64,000 bases of DNA from Pseudomonas shirazensis. Lineage in GTDB: Bacteria > Pseudomonadota > Gammaproteobacteria > Pseudomonadales > Pseudomonadaceae. The stretch lies in assembly GCF_014268785.2 (NCBI RefSeq), contig NZ_JABWRD020000003.1:186001-250000 (forward strand), in the 5' to 3' direction. Of this stretch, positions 15,621 through 23,733 are shown piece by piece. Below the pieces are notes generated by a model. The model was not told the origin of the DNA, did not search any database, and was given only the letters and a program-made list of their open reading frames with translations. How positions within the stretch are numbered: the stretch's first letter is position 1; the number at the start of each line of letters is the position of its first letter. Both the position numbers and the translations under genes were made by a program.

Positions 15621-17276
15621 ATGAGCAGCAGTACTGCGGGAGAAGCGGCGCGCGCGCCGGGCTTCCTGTCCAAGGAGCGCATCATTGCCCGGCCGGGCTT
15701 CAACCGTTGGCTGGTGCCCCCAGCAGCGCTGGCAATCCATCTGTGCATCGGCATGGCGTATGGTTTCTCGGTGTTCTGGCTGCCGTTGTCGCAAGCTATC
15801 GGCATCACCGCACCGGTTGCCTGTTCGGCGGACATGGGCTTCATCGCGCGGATGTTCAGCGCCGAGTGTGACTGGCCGATCTCGATGCTGAGCTGGATCT
15901 ACACGCTGTTCTTCGTCTTCCTCGGCTGCTCGGCTGCCGTGCTCGGCGGCTGGCTGGAACACGCCGGCCCACGCAAGGCTGGCCTGGTTTCGGCGCTGTG
16001 CTGGTGCGGTGGCCTGCTGATCTCGGCGATCGGCATCAAGACCCACCAGCTGTGGCTGATGTGGCTCGGCTCGGGGGTGATCGGTGGTATCGGTCTGGGC
16101 CTGGGCTATATCTCGCCAGTCTCGACCCTGATCAAGTGGTTCCCGGACAAGCGCGGCATGGCTACCGGCATGGCGATCATGGGCTTTGGCGGCGGCGCGA
16201 TGGTCGGTGCGCCTTTGGCCACTGCGCTAATGGGCCATTTCGGCAGCTCGGTTGAAGTCGGTGTATGGCAGAGCTTTGTGGTCATGGCGGCGATCTACTT
16301 CGTGTTCATGACGGCTGGCGCCTTGACCTACCGCGTACCGCCAACCGGCTGGAAGCCTGAGGGCTGGACGCCGCCGGCGAAAAAAGCCAACGCGATGGTC
16401 ACCGATCGTCACGTGCATGTCAGCGTTGCCTGGAAAACCCCGCAGTTCGCGCTGGTCTGGCTGGTGCTGTGCCTGAACGTTTCGGCCGGTATCGGCATCC
16501 TCGGCATGGCTTCGCCACTGCTGCAGGAAGTGTTCGCCGGCAAGCTGATCGGCAACGAGCTGAGCTTCAGCGAGCTGAACAGCGCGCAACTGGCGCAGAT
16601 CGCGGCAATCGCCGCCGGCTTCACCGGCCTGCTCAGCCTGTTCAACATTGGCGGGCGGTTCTTCTGGGCTTCGTTCTCCGACTATATCGGCCGCAAGAAC
16701 ACCTACTTTGCCTTCTTCGCCCTCGGCGTTGGCCTCTACAGCCTGGTGCCGAACATGGGCCATCTGGGCAACGTGGCGCTGTTCGTGGCGGCGTTCTGCA
16801 TCATCCTGTCGATGTACGGCGGTGGTTTTGCGACGGTGCCGGCTTACCTGGCTGACCTGTTCGGTACGCAAATGGTCGGTGCGATCCATGGTCGCCTGCT
16901 GACCGCCTGGGCTGCTGCCGGCGTGCTCGGCCCGGTGCTGATCACCTACCTGCGCGAGTCGCAGCTGGCGGCCGGGGTTGCCCGTGCGGCGGCCTACGAC
17001 ATGACCTTGTACATCCTCGCCGGTCTGCTGGTGCTGGGCTTTATCTGCAACGCCCTGGTGCGTCCAGTAGCCGACAAGTACTTCATGACCGATGCCGAGC
17101 TTGCGGCCGAGCGCGCGCTGAGCCACGACAAAGGCGTCGACAACGCCCGTTCGCTGGAGTGGCACGCCGCGCCGGGTAGCCTGCCGCTGGTGCTGCTGGC
17201 CTGGGCCGTGGTGGTGATTCCGCTGGCGTGGGGTATCTGGATTACCCTGCAGAAGACTGCCGTACTGTTCCACTGA
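15621..17276 (+). CDS. OFA-family MFS transporter
   Basis: A 551-residue major facilitator with twelve hydrophobic helices. The MFS loop 2-3 region is represented by GGWLEHAGPRKAGL, and helix 5 has GLGLGYISPVSTLIKWFPDKRGMATG, which is the signature of the oxalate:formate antiporter (OFA) family. The substrate is unknown; small organic anions such as oxalate, formate or other carboxylates are typical of the family. A loop between helices 1 and 2 and an additional C-terminal helix account for the extra length. The start at 15621 has AGAGGAAA upstream. It is monocistronic and ends in hairpins at 17287-17306. Confidence 0.88.
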   Translation: MSSSTAGEAARAPGFLSKERIIARPGFNRWLVPPAALAIHLCIGMAYGFSVFWLPLSQAIGITAPVACSADMGFIARMFSAECDWPISMLSWIYTLFFVFLGCSAAVLGGWLEHAGPRKAGLVSALCWCGGLLISAIGIKTHQLWLMWLGSGVIGGIGLGLGYISPVSTLIKWFPDKRGMATGMAIMGFGGGAMVGAPLATALMGHFGSSVEVGVWQSFVVMAAIYFVFMTAGALTYRVPPTGWKPEGWTPPAKKANAMVTDRHVHVSVAWKTPQFALVWLVLCLNVSAGIGILGMASPLLQEVFAGKLIGNELSFSELNSAQLAQIAAIAAGFTGLLSLFNIGGRFFWASFSDYIGRKNTYFAFFALGVGLYSLVPNMGHLGNVALFVAAFCIILSMYGGGFATVPAYLADLFGTQMVGAIHGRLLTAWAAAGVLGPVLITYLRESQLAAGVARAAAYDMTLYILAGLLVLGFICNALVRPVADKYFMTDAELAAERALSHDKGVDNARSLEWHAAPGSLPLVLLAWAVVVIPLAWGIWITLQKTAVLFH

Positions 17277-17286
17277 CAACCGCGCT

Positions 17287-17306
17287 GGCTGGCTTGCATG
17301 CCAGCC
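17287..17306 (+). terminator. Terminator-like hairpin after the MFS gene
   Basis: GGCTGGC (17287-17293) and GCCAGCC (17300-17306) flank a TTGCAT loop eleven bases after the stop codon. There is no U-run, so it may be an RNA 3'-end stabiliser rather than a classical terminator. Confidence 0.5.
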
Positions 17307-17316
17307 AAACCGGGCC

Positions 17317-17382
17317 AAACGCGGGTAAATTCGCTGTCGCAGGGGGCTTATAGCCCTGGTGCCAGCGGGTTTACCCGCGTTT
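17317..17382. repeat. Long inverted repeat upstream of hisB
   Basis: AAACGCGGGTAAA (17317-17329) and TTTACCCGCGTTT (17370-17382) are perfect 13-base inverted arms 40 bases apart, with GGGCT/AGCCC pairs inside. It differs in sequence from the REP doublets elsewhere in the window and may be an REP of another class. It ends about 60 bases before the hisB -10 element. Confidence 0.65.
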
Positions 17383-17441
17383 GCATTGCCCCGGCGAGTT
17401 GCCATATGTCATCCGCGTTTCAAGCTGACGCGTTCTAGGCC

Positions 17442-17447
17442 TATAAT
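17442..17447 (+). promoter_or_regulatory. -10 element of the hisBH promoter
   Basis: A perfect TATAAT lies 38 bases before the hisB start; the -35 region about 17 bases upstream (TTCAAG) is poor. The overlapping in-frame ATG at 17446 would be too close to the promoter, which supports starting hisB at 17485. Confidence 0.5.
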
Positions 17448-17484
17448 GTCGACCTTTTCGCCCAATGATTTTGCGGAGCTGGTG

Positions 17485-18078
17485 ATGGTCGAACGTAAGG
17501 CTTCCGTCGAGCGCAATACCCTGGAAACCCAGGTGAAGGCCTCGATCAACCTCGATGGCAGTGGCAAGGCCCGATTCGATATCGGCGTGCCCTTCCTTGA
17601 ACACATGCTCGACCAGATCGCCCGGCACGGGCTGATCGATCTGGACATCGAATGCAAGGGCGACCTGCATATCGATGATCACCACACCGTCGAAGACGTC
17701 GGCATCACCCTCGGCCAGGCGTTTGCCAAGGCCGTTGGCGACAAAAAAGGCATCTATCGTTACGGTCACGCCTATGTGCCGCTCGATGAAGCCTTGTCGC
17801 GTGTGGTCATCGACTTCTCCGGCCGCCCAGGCCTGTCGATGCACGTGCCCTACACCCGGGCTTCGGTTGGTGGCTTCGATGTCGACCTGTTCCAGGAGTT
17901 CTTCCAGGGCTTCGTCAACCATGCGCTGGTCACCCTGCACATCGATAACCTGCGCGGGCACAACACCCACCACCAGATCGAGACCGTGTTCAAAGCCTTC
18001 GGCCGTGCCCTGCGCATGGCGGTCGAGCAGGACGAGCGCATGGCCGGGCAAATGCCGTCGACCAAGGGATGCCTGTAA
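17485..18078 (+). CDS. hisB: Imidazoleglycerol-phosphate dehydratase HisB
   Basis: A 197-residue monofunctional HisB that dehydrates imidazole glycerol phosphate to imidazole acetol phosphate in histidine biosynthesis. The metal-binding motifs DDHHTVED and, near the end, GHNTHHQIE are intact. It lacks the phosphatase domain of the enterobacterial fusion. The start at 17485 (MVERKAS) has GGAG seven bases upstream and matches the usual Pseudomonas length. hisH begins immediately after the stop (18079), so the genes are co-translated. Confidence 0.97.
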   Translation: MVERKASVERNTLETQVKASINLDGSGKARFDIGVPFLEHMLDQIARHGLIDLDIECKGDLHIDDHHTVEDVGITLGQAFAKAVGDKKGIYRYGHAYVPLDEALSRVVIDFSGRPGLSMHVPYTRASVGGFDVDLFQEFFQGFVNHALVTLHIDNLRGHNTHHQIETVFKAFGRALRMAVEQDERMAGQMPSTKGCL

Positions 18079-18717
18079 ATGCAGACCGTAGCCGTAATCG
18101 ACTATGGCATGGGCAACCTGCACTCGGTGGCCAAGGCGCTTGAGCATGTAGGCGCCGGCAAGGTGCTGGTCACCAGCGACGCTGCGGTGATCCGCGAGGC
18201 CGATCGCGTGGTGTTCCCCGGTGTAGGCGCTATTCGCGACTGCATGGCCGAGATTCGCCGGCTGGGCTTTGACAGCCTGGTCCGTGAAGTCAGCCAGGAC
18301 CGGCCGTTTCTCGGCATCTGTGTCGGCATGCAAGCGCTGCTCGATCACAGCGAAGAAAACGACGGCGTCGATTGCATCGGCTTGTTCCCCGGCCAGGTGC
18401 GCTTCTTCGGCAAGGACCTGGAAGAGCAGGGCGAGCACCTCAAGGTGCCGCACATGGGCTGGAACGAAGTCAGCCATGCCATCGAGCACCCGCTCTGGCA
18501 TGACATTCCCGACCGTGCCCGCTTCTACTTCGTGCACAGCTACTACATCAATGCCGGCAAGCCTGGCCAGGTAGTCGGTCGCGGCCACTACGGCGTCGAC
18601 TTCGCTGCTGCGCTGGCCGAAGGCTCGCGCTTTGCCGTGCAGTTCCACCCGGAGAAGAGCCATACCCATGGCCTGCAGTTGCTGCAGAACTTCGCCGCCT
18701 GGGATGGCCGCTGGTAA
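18079..18717 (+). CDS. hisH: Imidazole glycerol phosphate synthase glutaminase subunit HisH
   Basis: A 212-residue class I glutamine amidotransferase. The nucleophile is Cys81 in GICVGMQ and the triad is completed by His190 and Glu192 in QFHPEKS. It releases ammonia from glutamine for HisF. It directly follows hisB and directly precedes the DUF2164 gene, whose ATG abuts its stop. Confidence 0.97.
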   Translation: MQTVAVIDYGMGNLHSVAKALEHVGAGKVLVTSDAAVIREADRVVFPGVGAIRDCMAEIRRLGFDSLVREVSQDRPFLGICVGMQALLDHSEENDGVDCIGLFPGQVRFFGKDLEEQGEHLKVPHMGWNEVSHAIEHPLWHDIPDRARFYFVHSYYINAGKPGQVVGRGHYGVDFAAALAEGSRFAVQFHPEKSHTHGLQLLQNFAAWDGRW

Positions 18718-18978
18718 ATGAGCAAGTCGCGGACCAAACCACCGATCCTGACCCTCGCCCCCGAACAGGAGCGCGAGGCCCTGGACAAGCTCAAGCGCTT
18801 TCTTGAAGACCGCTTCGAGCTTGAGCTGGGGTCGTTCGAGGTGGCCGAGGTCCTCGACCTGTTTTCCCGAGAAGTGGCTCCGTATTACTACAACAGGGCG
18901 ATTGCCGATGTTCAGCTGCACCTCAAGGAGCGGTTCGAGAGCATCGAAAGCGACCTGTGGGCGCTCGAGAAGCCCTGA
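18718..18978 (+). CDS. DUF2164 family protein within the his operon
   Basis: An 86-residue, charged, mainly helical protein. The middle (LDKLKRFLEDRFELELGSFE) and the end (YYNRAIADVQLHLKER) match DUF2164. It starts on the base following the hisH stop and ends 27 bases before hisA, so it is co-transcribed with the his genes. No enzyme motif, signal or membrane segment is seen. The function is unknown; the placement recurs in Pseudomonas and hints at a link to HisH/HisF or to histidine physiology, which is inference. Confidence 0.9.
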   Translation: MSKSRTKPPILTLAPEQEREALDKLKRFLEDRFELELGSFEVAEVLDLFSREVAPYYYNRAIADVQLHLKERFESIESDLWALEKP

Positions 18979-19005
18979 ACCCCAACGATTAGACAGGTTG
19001 CCAAG

Positions 19006-19743
19006 ATGCTGATTATTCCCGCTATCGATCTCAAGGACGGTGCTTGCGTGCGCCTGCGTCAGGGCCGCATGGAAGACTCCACGGTGTTCTCCGATGACCC
19101 GGTGAGCATGGCCGCCAAATGGGTCGAGGGTGGCTGCCGCCGCCTGCACCTGGTTGACCTCAACGGCGCCTTCGAAGGCCAGCCGGTCAACGGCGAAGTG
19201 GTTACTGCCATCGCCAAACGCTACCCGCAACTGCCGATCCAGATCGGCGGCGGTATCCGTTCGCTGGAAACCATCGAGCACTACATCAAGGCCGGCGTCA
19301 GCTATGTGATCATCGGCACCAAGGCGGTCAAGCAGCCTGAGTTCGTCGCCGAAGCGTGCAAGGCGTTTCCGGGCAAGGTCATCGTTGGCCTGGACGCCAA
19401 GGACGGTTTCGTCGCCACCGACGGCTGGGCTGAAGTCAGCTCGGTGCAGGTGATCGACCTGGCCAAGCGTTTCGAGGCTGATGGCGTGTCGGCAATCGTC
19501 TACACCGACATCGCCAAGGACGGCATGATGCAGGGCTGCAACGTGCCCTTCACCAAAGCCCTGGCCGAAGCCACGCGCATCCCGGTGATCGCCTCGGGCG
19601 GCATCCACAACCTGGGTGACATTCGTGCCCTGCTCGACGCCAAGGCGCCGGGCATCGTCGGTGCCATCACTGGCCGGGCGATCTACGAGGGTACCCTGGA
19701 CGTCGCCGAGGCCCAGGCCTTCTGCGACACCTACCAAGGCTGA
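19006..19743 (+). CDS. hisA: Phosphoribosyl isomerase HisA
   Basis: A 245-residue beta-alpha barrel isomerase converting ProFAR to PRFAR. Catalytic Asp8 is in IPAIDLKDG and the second conserved Asp lies in VYTDIAKDGM; the phosphate-binding GGGIRS and ASGGI motifs mark the two half barrels. The hisF start lies 11 bases after its stop. Confidence 0.97.
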   Translation: MLIIPAIDLKDGACVRLRQGRMEDSTVFSDDPVSMAAKWVEGGCRRLHLVDLNGAFEGQPVNGEVVTAIAKRYPQLPIQIGGGIRSLETIEHYIKAGVSYVIIGTKAVKQPEFVAEACKAFPGKVIVGLDAKDGFVATDGWAEVSSVQVIDLAKRFEADGVSAIVYTDIAKDGMMQGCNVPFTKALAEATRIPVIASGGIHNLGDIRALLDAKAPGIVGAITGRAIYEGTLDVAEAQAFCDTYQG

Positions 19744-19753
19744 GGAGCAACCC

Positions 19754-20524
19754 ATGGCACTGGCCAAGCGCATCATCCCTTGCCTGGACGTGGACAACGG
19801 CCGGGTGGTCAAGGGCGTCAAGTTCGAGAACATCCGCGATGCCGGTGACCCGGTAGAAATCGCCCGTCGTTACGATGAGCAGGGCGCCGACGAGATTACC
19901 TTTCTCGACATCACCGCCAGCGTCGATGGCCGTGACACGACCTTGCATACCGTCGAGCGCATGGCCAGCCAGGTGTTCATCCCGCTGACCGTGGGCGGTG
20001 GCGTGCGCACCGTGCAGGATATTCGCAACCTGCTCAATGCTGGTGCCGACAAGGTCTCGATCAATACTGCGGCGGTGTTCAACCCCGAGTTCGTGGGCGA
20101 GGCTGCGCAGCGTTTCGGCTCGCAGTGCATCGTGGTCGCTATTGACGCGAAGAAGGTCTCTGGCCCGGGCGAAACCCCGCGCTGGGAGATTTTCACCCAC
20201 GGCGGGCGCAAGCCGACCGGGCTCGATGCAGTCGAGTGGGCAAAGAAGATGGAAGGCCTGGGTGCCGGTGAGATTCTGCTGACCAGCATGGATCAGGACG
20301 GCATGAAAAACGGCTTTGATCTGGGCGTGACCCGGGCCATCAGCGATGCGCTGGGGATTCCGGTGATTGCCTCAGGTGGTGTGGGCAATCTGCAGCACCT
20401 GGCGGACGGCATTCTGGAAGGGCATGCCAGCGCGGTGCTGGCAGCGAGTATCTTCCACTTTGGCGAATACACCGTGCCGGAAGCCAAGGCTTACATGGCC
20501 GCGCGCGGTATCGTCGTTCGCTGA
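19754..20524 (+). CDS. hisF: Imidazole glycerol phosphate synthase cyclase subunit HisF
   Basis: A 256-residue barrel paralogous to HisA. It begins MALAKRIIPCLDVD with catalytic Asp12 (D11 in other numbering), has VAIDAKK for the second Asp, and phosphate sites at VGGGVRT and ASGGVG. It cyclises PRFAR with ammonia from HisH to give IGP and AICAR. The start is set by AGGAGC upstream. It is the last gene of this his block; a long palindrome follows. Confidence 0.97.
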   Translation: MALAKRIIPCLDVDNGRVVKGVKFENIRDAGDPVEIARRYDEQGADEITFLDITASVDGRDTTLHTVERMASQVFIPLTVGGGVRTVQDIRNLLNAGADKVSINTAAVFNPEFVGEAAQRFGSQCIVVAIDAKKVSGPGETPRWEIFTHGGRKPTGLDAVEWAKKMEGLGAGEILLTSMDQDGMKNGFDLGVTRAISDALGIPVIASGGVGNLQHLADGILEGHASAVLAASIFHFGEYTVPEAKAYMAARGIVVR

Positions 20525-20535
20525 GCCATTGTATT

Positions 20536-20673
20536 GGGGCCGCTTTGCGGCCCTTCGCGGCGGTCCGGCGTCCCTGTAAACCCGCTCCCACAGGGTCACG
20601 GCGGCGCTGCAAAACCTGTGGGAGCGGGCTTGCCGGGACGCCGGACCGCCGCGAAGGGCTGCGAAGCAGCCCC
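20536..20673. repeat. Nested long palindrome (REPIN) between hisF and cbcV
   Basis: Three concentric inverted pairs form nearly one palindrome: GGGGCCGCTTTGCGG (from 20536) against GCTGCGAAGCAGCCCC (to 20673), perfect 24-base arms at 20551-20574 and 20635-20658 (CCCTTCGCGGCGGTCC and onward), and 14-base arms at 20581-20594 and 20615-20628. It separates two convergent genes and can act as a bidirectional terminator. Confidence 0.85.
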
Positions 20674-20680
20674 ATAGCAG

Positions 20681-21859
20681 TCAACCGTGGTTCTTGCCGA
20701 GCAACGCGTGATACAGCTCGGTATCGCCAAGAATCCCGACTACCTTGTCGTTATCCTGCAACACCAGCTTGTTGCCGGTCTGATAGCGAATCTGCAGCGC
20801 TTCGCGCATGCCGATATCGGCGTGCACCACGGTCGGGCGGCGGTCGAGCAACGCCACATCCTGCCCCGGCGCCCAGTTCTGCATGTCCATGCCGTTCTGG
20901 CCCTGGCGTGCGCGGGTCAACGAGTTGCCTTCGCCCAGGTCGAGCCAGGAATCGCCACTCGGGTCCAGACACACTGAGCCATTGACGCGCTTGCACTTGT
21001 CCAGGGTGCGCATCAGGCTGCGTCCGCACAGCACGTTGAGTGGGTTGGTGTGGGCAACGAAGGTGCGCACATATTCATCCGCTGGGTTCAGCACGATTTC
21101 TTCGGGCTTGCTGTACTGGATGATGCGGCCGTCTTTCATGATCGCGATGCGGCTGCCCAGCTTGAGCGCCTCGTCGAGGTCGTGGCTGACGAACACGATG
21201 GTCTTGTTCAGCTTGCTCTGCAGCGCCAGCAGCTCGTCCTGCAGGCCCTGGCGGATCAGCGGGTCGAGGGCCGAGAACGGTTCGTCCATCAGCAGAATGT
21301 CGGCATCCATGGCCAGGGCGCGGGCCAGGCCGACGCGCTGCTGCATGCCGCCAGAGAGCTCGTCAGGCTTTTTATTGCGCCATTGGGTCAGGCCGACCAG
21401 CTCAAGCTTCTCGTCCACCAGCTTGCGCCGGTCCTTCTCGGGGCGGCCTTGCATCTCCAGGCCAAAGCTGATGTTTTCCCGCACTGTCAGCCACGGCATC
21501 AGGGCGAACTTCTGGAACACCATGGCGATGCGCTTGGTGCGCATCATCTTCAGTTCGGCCGGGGTGCAGTGGGCGATGTCGATGTGCTTGCCTTCGTGCT
21601 CGACGAAAAGTTTGCCGCGGCTGACCGTGTTAAGGCCGTTGATGCAGCGCAGCAGGCTCGACTTGCCCGAACCGGACAAGCCCATCAGCACGCAGATTTC
21701 GCCTTTCTCGATATCCAGGTTGGCCTTTTCGACGCCAACCACCAGGCCGGTCTGCTTGAGGATCTGCTCGCGAGTCTGGCCCTGGTCGAGCAGCGACAGC
21801 GCCTCGCGCGGCTTGTTGGTGAAGATGACGTCGACGTCTTCGAATCGAATGATGCTCAT
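20681..21859 (-). CDS. cbcV: Quaternary amine ABC transporter ATPase CbcV
   Basis: A 392-residue ATPase of the OpuA/ProV type. Walker A GLSGSGKSS is at 60-68, the signature LSGGMQQRV at 168-176 and Walker B ILLMDEPFSALD at 188-199. After residue about 280 a CBS-like regulatory region follows. It energises import of choline, betaine and carnitine with CbcW and several binding proteins (CbcX, CaiX). Its start overlaps the cbcW stop by four bases. In P. aeruginosa the orthologous cbcXWV-sdaB-gbdR block has the same order. Confidence 0.93.
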   Translation of the reverse strand: MSIIRFEDVDVIFTNKPREALSLLDQGQTREQILKQTGLVVGVEKANLDIEKGEICVLMGLSGSGKSSLLRCINGLNTVSRGKLFVEHEGKHIDIAHCTPAELKMMRTKRIAMVFQKFALMPWLTVRENISFGLEMQGRPEKDRRKLVDEKLELVGLTQWRNKKPDELSGGMQQRVGLARALAMDADILLMDEPFSALDPLIRQGLQDELLALQSKLNKTIVFVSHDLDEALKLGSRIAIMKDGRIIQYSKPEEIVLNPADEYVRTFVAHTNPLNVLCGRSLMRTLDKCKRVNGSVCLDPSGDSWLDLGEGNSLTRARQGQNGMDMQNWAPGQDVALLDRRPTVVHADIGMREALQIRYQTGNKLVLQDNDKVVGILGDTELYHALLGKNHG

Positions 21860-22701
21860 GCCTCACTCCTTGCCGTAGCTTCAGGTTGCTTGCAGATACG
21901 GTCGAGCATGATTGCCAGCAGCACGATCGCCAGGCCTGCTTCGAAGCCCAGGGAGATATCAGCGGTGTTCAGTGCGTTGACCACAGGTTTGCCCAGGCCG
22001 TCAGCGCCGACCAGGGCGGCGATCACCACCATCGACAGCGACAGCATGATGCATTGGGTGACGCCAGCGGCAATGCTCGGCATTGCGTGCGGCAGTTCGA
22101 TGCGCGTCAGCAGTTGCCGGCGCGAGCAGCCAAAGGCCTTGCCGGCATCGAGCAGCTCTTGCGGTACGTCGCAGATGCCCAGATAGGTCAGGCGAATCGG
22201 CGCGGCAATCGCAAACACCACGGTAGAGATCAGCCCCGGCACTACGCCGAGGCCGAACAGGGTCAGGGTTGGGATCAGGTAGACGAAGGTGGGTACCGTC
22301 TGCATCAGGTCGAGTACCGGGCGCAGGCCGGTGTAGAACATCGGTTTGTGCGCGGCAAGAATGCCCACCGGCACGCCGATGGCAACGCACACCACCGTGG
22401 CGAAGGTGACCTGGGCGAGGGTCTCCATGGTTTCCTGCCAGTAGCCCAGGTTGAGAATCAGCAGAAACGACAGTGCAACAAAGGCCGTCAGCGACCATTT
22501 GCGCTGGATCAAGTGCGCCAGCGCGGCGAACAGTGCGATCAGCACCAGTGGGTTGAACCAGGTCAGGGCGCTGGTCACCCCGTGAATCATGAACTCCAGG
22601 CCTTGAGCGATGGCATCGAAATAATCTGCGCCGTTCTGAGTCAGCCATTCGACGAACGACGCGATGTACTGCCCCAGAGGTATTTTCTGATCAATAAGCA
22701 T
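21856..22701 (-). CDS. cbcW: Quaternary amine ABC transporter permease CbcW
   Basis: A 281-residue inner membrane permease of the ProW/OpuAB family with about six hydrophobic helices and the EAA-type loop DAGKAFGCSRRQLLTRIELP near residue 190. With CbcV it forms the core transporter for choline, betaine and carnitine. It follows cbcX after an 84-base spacer holding a strong hairpin and is coupled to cbcV by an ATGA overlap. Confidence 0.93.
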   Translation of the reverse strand: MLIDQKIPLGQYIASFVEWLTQNGADYFDAIAQGLEFMIHGVTSALTWFNPLVLIALFAALAHLIQRKWSLTAFVALSFLLILNLGYWQETMETLAQVTFATVVCVAIGVPVGILAAHKPMFYTGLRPVLDLMQTVPTFVYLIPTLTLFGLGVVPGLISTVVFAIAAPIRLTYLGICDVPQELLDAGKAFGCSRRQLLTRIELPHAMPSIAAGVTQCIMLSLSMVVIAALVGADGLGKPVVNALNTADISLGFEAGLAIVLLAIMLDRICKQPEATARSEA

Positions 22702-22738
22702 GATAGCGAGCTTCCACCTGCATAGATTGGAATCAGTC

Positions 22739-22762
22739 CGGGGCAGGCACGGTCCTGCCCCG
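22739..22762 (-). promoter_or_regulatory. Intercistronic hairpin between cbcX and cbcW
   Basis: CGGGGCAGG (22739-22747) pairs perfectly with CCTGCCCCG (22754-22762). It has no U-run. Such hairpins after binding protein genes commonly stabilise the upstream mRNA so that the binding protein exceeds the membrane subunits. Confidence 0.6.
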
Positions 22763-22785
22763 AGAGAGTGCCGGTTGTGTGTTGG

Positions 22786-23733
22786 TTATTGCGCCAACTT
22801 GGCCTTGGCTGCCTCCAGCCCTGGTTTGCCATCTACGGTGGTGACTCCGGCGAGCCAGGTATCGAGCACTTGTGGGTTGTTTTTCAGCCACGCCTTGGCC
22901 GCGGCATCAGGCTTCATCTTGTCGTCGAGCACATTGCCCATCAGCTCGCTTTCCATGTCGAGCGAGAACGACAGGTTCTTCAGCAACTGGCCAACGTTGC
23001 TGCACTCCTGGGTGTAGCCCTTGCGGGTGTTGGTCAGCACGGTGGCCTTGCCAAAATCAGGGCCGAAGAAGTCGTCGCCACCGGTCAGGTACTGCATCTT
23101 GAAGCGCTTGTTCATCGGGTGCGGTTCCCAGCCGAGGAACACCACCGCTTCACCGCGCTTCTGCGAGCGATCGACCTGCGACAGCATGCCTGCTTCACTG
23201 GACTGGACGATCTTGAAGCCGGCCGTCTTGAGGCCGAAGGCATCCTTGTCGATCATGCTCTGGATGGTGCGGTTGCCATCGTTGCCAGGCTCGATGCCGT
23301 AGATCTTGCCGCCCAGTTCGTCTTTGAATTTGGCGATGTCGGCAAAGTCTTTCAGGCCCTTGTCATACAGCGCCTGTGGCACTGCCAGGGTGTACTTGGC
23401 GTTTTCCAGGTTGGCGCGCACGGTCTCGACGGTACCGGCGTCGCGGTACTGTTTGATGTCGTTTTCCATGGTCGGCATCCAGTTGCCGAGGAATACATCC
23501 AGATCCTTGCCTGCGGCCAGCGACTTGTAGGTCACCGGGACCGAGATCATGGTGGTGTGGGTCTTGTAACCCAGCGCTTCGAGCACCGCACTGGTAACCG
23601 CAGTGGTTACCGTGATGTCGGTCCAGCCGACATCGGAAAAACGTACCGTCTGACACTGTTCCGGCTCTGCAGCCTGAGCCAGCAACGGTGCCGTGAGCAT
23701 CGCAACCAGCAACAGCGAGGGTGAACCTTTCAT
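22786..23733 (-). CDS. cbcX: Choline-binding periplasmic protein CbcX
   Basis: A 315-residue secreted protein of the OpuAC/ChoX family. The signal peptide is MKGSPSLLLVAMLTAPLLA with cleavage before EPEQ. Aromatic and acidic segments that form the quaternary ammonium cage are visible: GWTDI, FLGNWMPTM, YGIEPGNDG and FLGWEPHPMN. It delivers choline (and likely related amines) to CbcWV. The start has CAGGAG upstream. It is divergent from sdaA, and the shared 450-base region carries a 21-base-period repeat that may be a GbdR operator. Confidence 0.93.
   Translation of the reverse strand: MKGSPSLLLVAMLTAPLLAQAAEPEQCQTVRFSDVGWTDITVTTAVTSAVLEALGYKTHTTMISVPVTYKSLAAGKDLDVFLGNWMPTMENDIKQYRDAGTVETVRANLENAKYTLAVPQALYDKGLKDFADIAKFKDELGGKIYGIEPGNDGNRTIQSMIDKDAFGLKTAGFKIVQSSEAGMLSQVDRSQKRGEAVVFLGWEPHPMNKRFKMQYLTGGDDFFGPDFGKATVLTNTRKGYTQECSNVGQLLKNLSFSLDMESELMGNVLDDKMKPDAAAKAWLKNNPQVLDTWLAGVTTVDGKPGLEAAKAKLAQ

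Noticed and set aside
17371..19833. Long open frame (820 codons) on the minus strand opposite hisB, hisH and hisA
   Set aside because: It is antisense to well-conserved his genes in a GC-rich genome, has no family resemblance, and is explained by the codon bias of the real genes.
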